Shown: positions 20,492 through 21,264 of the stretch, in pieces | Layout of the letters: each line of letters starts with the position of its first letter | Numbering within the stretch: position 1 is the stretch's first letter | Assembly (NCBI GenBank): GCA_964439745.1 | Contig: CAYTQK010000015.1 | Location: 1 to 21,264, forward strand | From: CAYTQK01 sp964439745 | Lineage (GTDB): Bacteria; Desulfobacterota; Desulfobacteria; Desulfobacterales; Desulfosudaceae | Length of the DNA stretch: 21,264 bases | Direction of reading: 5' to 3' | The notes under the pieces: model-generated | What the model saw: only the letters and a program-made list of their open reading frames with translations | Databases searched by the model: none | What the model was told of the DNA's origin: nothing | Position numbers and translations under genes: made by a program

Positions 20492-20560
20492 GCCGGTGAA
20501 TGTTTGAAAAATCACCGCCCGGCGGCCGGGAACGGTTTGACAGCGGCCGCATAAAAAAAC

Positions 20561-20588
20561 TTGACAAGCGGAAATAATCTGATAATAT
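20561..20588 (+). promoter_or_regulatory. Sigma70-type promoter of the tetR-like gene
   Basis: TTGACA (20561-20566), 16-base spacer, TAATAT (20583-20588), both near consensus. It reads rightward, divergent from the kinase promoter. Confidence 0.65.
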
Positions 20589-20610
20589 ATTGAACGAATG
20601 ACCGAACAAT
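20589..20610. promoter_or_regulatory. Partial palindrome next to the tetR-like -10 (auto-operator candidate)
   Basis: A 22-base site with outer arms ATTG / CAAT and inner CG / CG in dyad symmetry, starting right after the -10. It also contains a direct repeat, TGAACGAA then TGACCGAA. TetR regulators usually repress their own promoter from such a site. Confidence 0.4.
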
Positions 20611-20630
20611 AAATTTCAAGGATTGTCATT

Positions 20631-21264
20631 ATGGGAAGAAAAAGTCTGGCCGAACAGCGGCGTCTGGAAATCATTCACGCCTTTTACCACTGTGTCAACG
20701 AGGACGGCCTGGCCCGGGCCTCTATTCGCAAGATCGCCCGGCAGGCCGGGGTCCAGCCCAGTATGATACATCATTATTTCAAGGACCGGGATGAAATGAT
20801 TGAGGAGATGGTAGAGGCCTTTGCCGATACCATATTCCAGGCCTTCTTCGCGGAGATGAAGCGGCATACCGATTTGGAAACCCGTTTTTTCAAGGCGCTG
20901 GAGTTCATGTACAGTCCCGGCATGATCAACGACGAGTATTCCGGGTTTTTCCTGGAATGCTGCGTGGAAGCCCGGCGCAACCCGCGGGTACGGGCCACCC
21001 TGGCCAGGACATTCGAGCGCTTTCGGCAGACAATTATTGAATACATGGAAGAGATCCCGGTTATGGCGCAATTGCCGGCCGCCCGCAAGAAGAATTATGC
21101 CTCCATGCTGATCGCCATTCACGAGGGACTGGAACTGCAAGGGCTTATTGATCCGGAAGCCGTCTCCCCGGCCCAGGCGGTTGCCCTCACCCGGCAGGCC
21201 ATCGCCCCGCCCGTGGCCGCACTGGATGAGACCGCCGCGGCCCCACCCCACGGACCCCCCCTCG
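20631..21264 (+). CDS. TetR family transcriptional regulator (C-terminus beyond window)
   Basis: The only plus-strand gene; 211 codons are visible without a stop before the right edge. The start MGRKSLAEQRRLEIIHAFYH is followed by the TetR helix-turn-helix SIRKIARQAGVQPSMIHHYF (about residues 34-53), a canonical DNA-binding region. The remainder is a helical ligand/dimerisation domain (FLECCVEARRNPRVRATLA) with a Pro/Ala-rich stretch near the edge. AAGGA lies 8 bases before the ATG, and a strong promoter is at 20561-20588. It is divergent from the three-PAS kinase. The typical family length is about 190-220 residues, so little is missing. Ligand and targets are unknown. Confidence 0.9.
   Translation, partial: MGRKSLAEQRRLEIIHAFYHCVNEDGLARASIRKIARQAGVQPSMIHHYFKDRDEMIEEMVEAFADTIFQAFFAEMKRHTDLETRFFKALEFMYSPGMINDEYSGFFLECCVEARRNPRVRATLARTFERFRQTIIEYMEEIPVMAQLPAARKKNYASMLIAIHEGLELQGLIDPEAVSPAQAVALTRQAIAPPVAALDETAAAPPHGPPL

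Noticed and set aside
1..21264. CRISPR array, tRNA, rRNA, transposase or phage genes
   Set aside because: I saw no regularly spaced repeats, no cloverleaf or rRNA-like sequence and no transposase or integrase motifs on either strand. The recurrent GCCCGGATATT element is irregularly spaced and does not encode protein.

Overview
The window looks like a chromosome segment of a strictly anaerobic Desulfobacterota bacterium (a sulfate reducer or close relative). This rests on recognised protein families: a Tmc-like membrane redox complex with a multihaem cytochrome c, HdrA/HdrCB/MvhD-type electron-transfer proteins beside MetF and MetV of the Wood-Ljungdahl methyl branch, and apparent selenocysteine use. 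No search was run. I count 21 protein genes, two of them cut by the window edges. All but the last are on the minus strand. There are no rRNA or tRNA genes, no CRISPR array and no recognisable transposase, and no gene-free stretch exceeds 300 bases.

Reading from the left edge: the N-terminus of a second HdrA-like flavoprotein (1-70), an adenylate-kinase-like P-loop kinase (218-847) and an Rrf2-family regulator (1076-1498). Next is a nine-gene minus-strand array read from about 10200 down to 1644. Its order in the direction of transcription is Usp, PAS kinase, receiver, seven-haem cytochrome c, TmcC-like cytochrome b, TmcB-like Fe-S protein, tandem Usp, receiver, pseudoreceiver-PAS kinase. The electron-transfer complex is thus flanked on both sides by Usp plus two-component genes.

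The second main unit is a seven-gene operon read from 18297 down to 10302: a MerR-like-HTH/receiver regulator, a MetF-like protein, an HdrCB fusion, a double-length HdrA, MvhD, MetV and MetF. It resembles the MetFV-HdrABC-MvhD complex of acetogens and probably handles electrons for methylene-H4folate/methyl-H4folate interconversion. Two of its genes, mvhD and hdrCB, are interrupted by one in-frame TGA each. Both TGAs sit where Cys is expected and both are followed at the right distance by a hairpin with GG in the apical loop, so I read both as selenoprotein genes that a standard gene caller would truncate.

Upstream of that operon, on its own promoter, is a three-PAS histidine kinase (18554-20383), and divergent from it a TetR-family regulator that runs off the right edge. 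All three kinases in the window carry the same Cys-x10-Cys-x2-Cys signature in a PAS domain, which suggests a shared redox or metal-sensing input. A short intergenic sequence related to GCCCGGATATT recurs about five times, mostly just 3' of genes.
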